Shown piece by piece: positions 5,362 through 6,230 of a DNA stretch of 6,230 nt. The notes beneath the pieces were generated by a model, which was given only the letters and a program-made list of their open reading frames with translations, did not search any database and was not told where the DNA came from. Positions within the stretch are counted from its first letter, which is position 1. Every line of letters starts with the position of its first letter. A program made the position numbers and the translations under genes. Source of the stretch: Gammaproteobacteria bacterium (GTDB taxonomy: Bacteria > Pseudomonadota > Gammaproteobacteria > UWMA-0217); NCBI GenBank assembly GCA_027031685.1, contig JALVPS010000122.1, forward strand, positions 1-6,230, written 5' to 3'.

Positions 5362-5955
5362 ATGCCCAATCGCCACCTGCTCATCGCCCTGCTCATCGCC
5401 CTGCTGCCGGCCACCTCGTGGGCCGACTGGCGGCTGGTCCCGGACCAGTCGTCGCTCAGCTTCGTGTCCGTCAAGAAGGGCAAGGTGGCCGAGGTCCATC
5501 ACTTCGGGCACCTGTCAGGCGGCATCGACGGCCAGCGCCGTTTCACGTTGCGGATCGACCTGGCCAGCGTGGCCACCAGCATCCCGGTGCGCGACGAGCG
5601 CATGCGCAAGCTGCTGTTCGAGACGGCCCGCTTCCCGGTGGCCACGGTCAGCGGCACCCTGCCGGACGACCACTATGACCATATGGCGCCGGGCGACGCC
5701 GCCAACGCCGCCGTGCAGGCCCGCCTGAGCCTGCACGGGCAAGCGCAGACCCTATCGGCACGGCTGGTGGTGGTGGGGCTGGCGGGGAATCAGCTGCTGG
5801 TGACCACCCGCGATCCAGTGATCGTGGATGGGGCGGATTTCGGGCTGGTGGCCGGGATCGAGAAACTGCGCGAGATTGCCCGCCTGCCGGCCATCGCCAC
5901 GGCGGTGCCGGTGAATTTTGTGCTGGTCTTCGAACGCGGGCCGCAGGGAAGATAG
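5362..5955 (+). CDS. Periplasmic YceI-like protein (lipocalin-like isoprenoid-binding fold)
   Basis: The protein has 197 residues and is preceded by AGGAGT. A Sec signal peptide (MPNRHLLIALLIALLPATSWA, cut after Ala21) leads to a YceI-type domain. Family features are the opening D-W-R-L-V-P-D-Q-S-S-L-S-F-V-S-V-K strand, the H-F-G-H-L-S-G-G-I-D strand, the V-R-D-E-R-M-R-K-L-L-F-E motif corresponding to the H-A-E-R-D...L-R-S-A-D-F block of E. coli YceI, and F-P-V-A-T-V-S-G. YceI proteins bind isoprenoid or fatty-acid-like molecules in the periplasm; no enzyme activity is known. The longer frame from 5251 has an N-terminus with no signal and overlaps the promoter, so ATG 5362 is preferred. No terminator is obvious downstream; only a 6-bp inverted repeat (5941-5946 with 5974-5979) lies there, without a T-run. 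Neighbours do not suggest a pathway. Confidence 0.9.
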   Translation: MPNRHLLIALLIALLPATSWADWRLVPDQSSLSFVSVKKGKVAEVHHFGHLSGGIDGQRRFTLRIDLASVATSIPVRDERMRKLLFETARFPVATVSGTLPDDHYDHMAPGDAANAAVQARLSLHGQAQTLSARLVVVGLAGNQLLVTTRDPVIVDGADFGLVAGIEKLREIARLPAIATAVPVNFVLVFERGPQGR

Positions 5956-6004
5956 CAGCAACTGTGTCTTTGGCTGCGGCTAATTGGCCTGGATGGCGCG
6001 ATAA
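5956..6004. other. Short spacer before insertion-sequence debris
   Basis: I see no gene here. GGCTAATTGGCC at 5979-5990 is a near-palindrome without a T-run. In the frame of the transposase fragment that follows, TAA at 6002-6004 marks the left limit of the intact reading frame. Confidence 0.5.
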
Positions 6005-6103
6005 GGCTCACCGCTGCGCCCCATCCGGCAGATGGTCGATGAGGCCCTCGCAGCGCTGGACGAAGAATTCGATGCCCTCTACGCCGATCTGGGGCGGGAG
6101 TCG
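6005..6103 (+). pseudogene. Fragment of IS5-family-like transposase (N-terminal part)
   Basis: The frame starting at 6005 reads G-S-P-L-R-P-I-R-Q-M-V-D-E-A-L-A-A-L-D-E-E-F-D-A-L-Y and then ADLGRES. This matches the N-terminal region of a common IS5-family transposase group, where H-P-L-R-x-I-R-x-M-V-D-E-A-L, F-D-A-L-Y and then GRxSIPPE are conserved. The expected upstream residues (including V-P-x-D-H) and the downstream IPPE block are absent. A TAA in frame lies at 6002-6004, and the frame runs into non-transposase sequence after 6103. It is a truncated relic of about 33 codons and cannot make an active enzyme. The family assignment is from memory of the motif. Confidence 0.75.
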
Positions 6104-6230
6104 AGAGCTATAGTCAAATCTGGTGTATGGCCTGATCAGGCGGCGCTCCTGCGGTGGTCGGTGTCGGTCTTGCTGTTCACCTCGATGCCGTCTTTGAACT
6201 TCACACCGTCGATGACCTTGGCCAGGTGCT
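6104..6230 (-). mobile_element. End of an IS256-family-like insertion sequence (cut by window edge)
   Basis: The element carries a minus-strand transposase 3' end and extends beyond the right edge. Its left boundary is inferred from the abrupt end of the IS5-like reading frame after codon TCG at 6101-6103. AGAGCTATAGTCAAATC at 6104-6120 would be the terminal region, but without the other end neither the inverted repeat nor a target duplication can be tested. The exact boundary may differ by a few bases. Confidence 0.55.
6136..6230 (-). CDS. C-terminal end of IS256/mutator-type transposase (partial)
   Basis: On the minus strand the last 30 codons read H-L-A-K-V-I-D-G-V-K-F-K-D-G-I-E-V-N followed by a polar tail ending S-A-A and TGA (6136-6138). 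The pattern x-H-L-x-K-V-I-x-G-V-x-F-x-D-G-I-E-V near the C-terminus is characteristic of many IS256-family transposases. The catalytic DDE part lies outside the window. The family call is by recognition of this short tail only, so it is moderately secure. Confidence 0.65.
   Translation of the reverse strand, partial: HLAKVIDGVKFKDGIEVNSKTDTDHRRSAA

Noticed and set aside
1..6230. CRISPR array, tRNA or rRNA
   Set aside because: No spaced short direct repeats and no cloverleaf or rRNA-like stretch seen on either strand.

Overview
The window looks like chromosomal DNA of a GC-rich gammaproteobacterium, probably near the Chromatiales or a related sulfur-oxidising group. This is an inference from several signs. 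The LexA DNA-binding helix is almost that of Escherichia coli. YchJ, YjbQ, YceI and a PA0069-type radical SAM protein are present. There are proteins with VPLPA-type C-terminal sorting signals, which occur in gram-negative bacteria with an exosortase. The species cannot be named from this sequence.

Left part (1-1660, + strand): two tandem paralogous genes, the first cut by the window edge, each ending in a VPLPA/transmembrane/Arg-Arg sorting tail and each followed by a strong intrinsic terminator. The body of the complete copy aligns by eye, in places without gaps, with the calcium-dependent galactose lectin LecA (PA-IL) of Pseudomonas aeruginosa, including several of its calcium ligands. This pair of probable exosortase-processed surface lectins is the most interesting content of the window. 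A 518-base AT-richer spacer without a convincing gene separates them.

Middle (1664-4710): a compact minus-strand operon of four genes, in transcription order a DUF123/GIY-YIG-like (Uri superfamily) putative nuclease, a YjbQ-family protein, a PA0069-type radical SAM protein and a YchJ-type SEC-C protein. The first three junctions are two 8-base start/stop overlaps and one stop codon that runs into the next gene's ribosome binding site. The operon is divergent from lexA across only 52 bases, so both may share a control region. No canonical SOS box is visible there.

Right part (4724-6230): a minus-strand small membrane protein converges on lexA and is divergent from a secreted YceI-like protein. 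Beyond it is insertion-sequence debris: a short in-frame piece of an IS5-family-like transposase, cut at its right side by the end of an IS256-family-like element that runs out of the window.

The central and right genes are ordinary housekeeping or conserved hypothetical genes. The left pair and the IS debris are the accessory parts.
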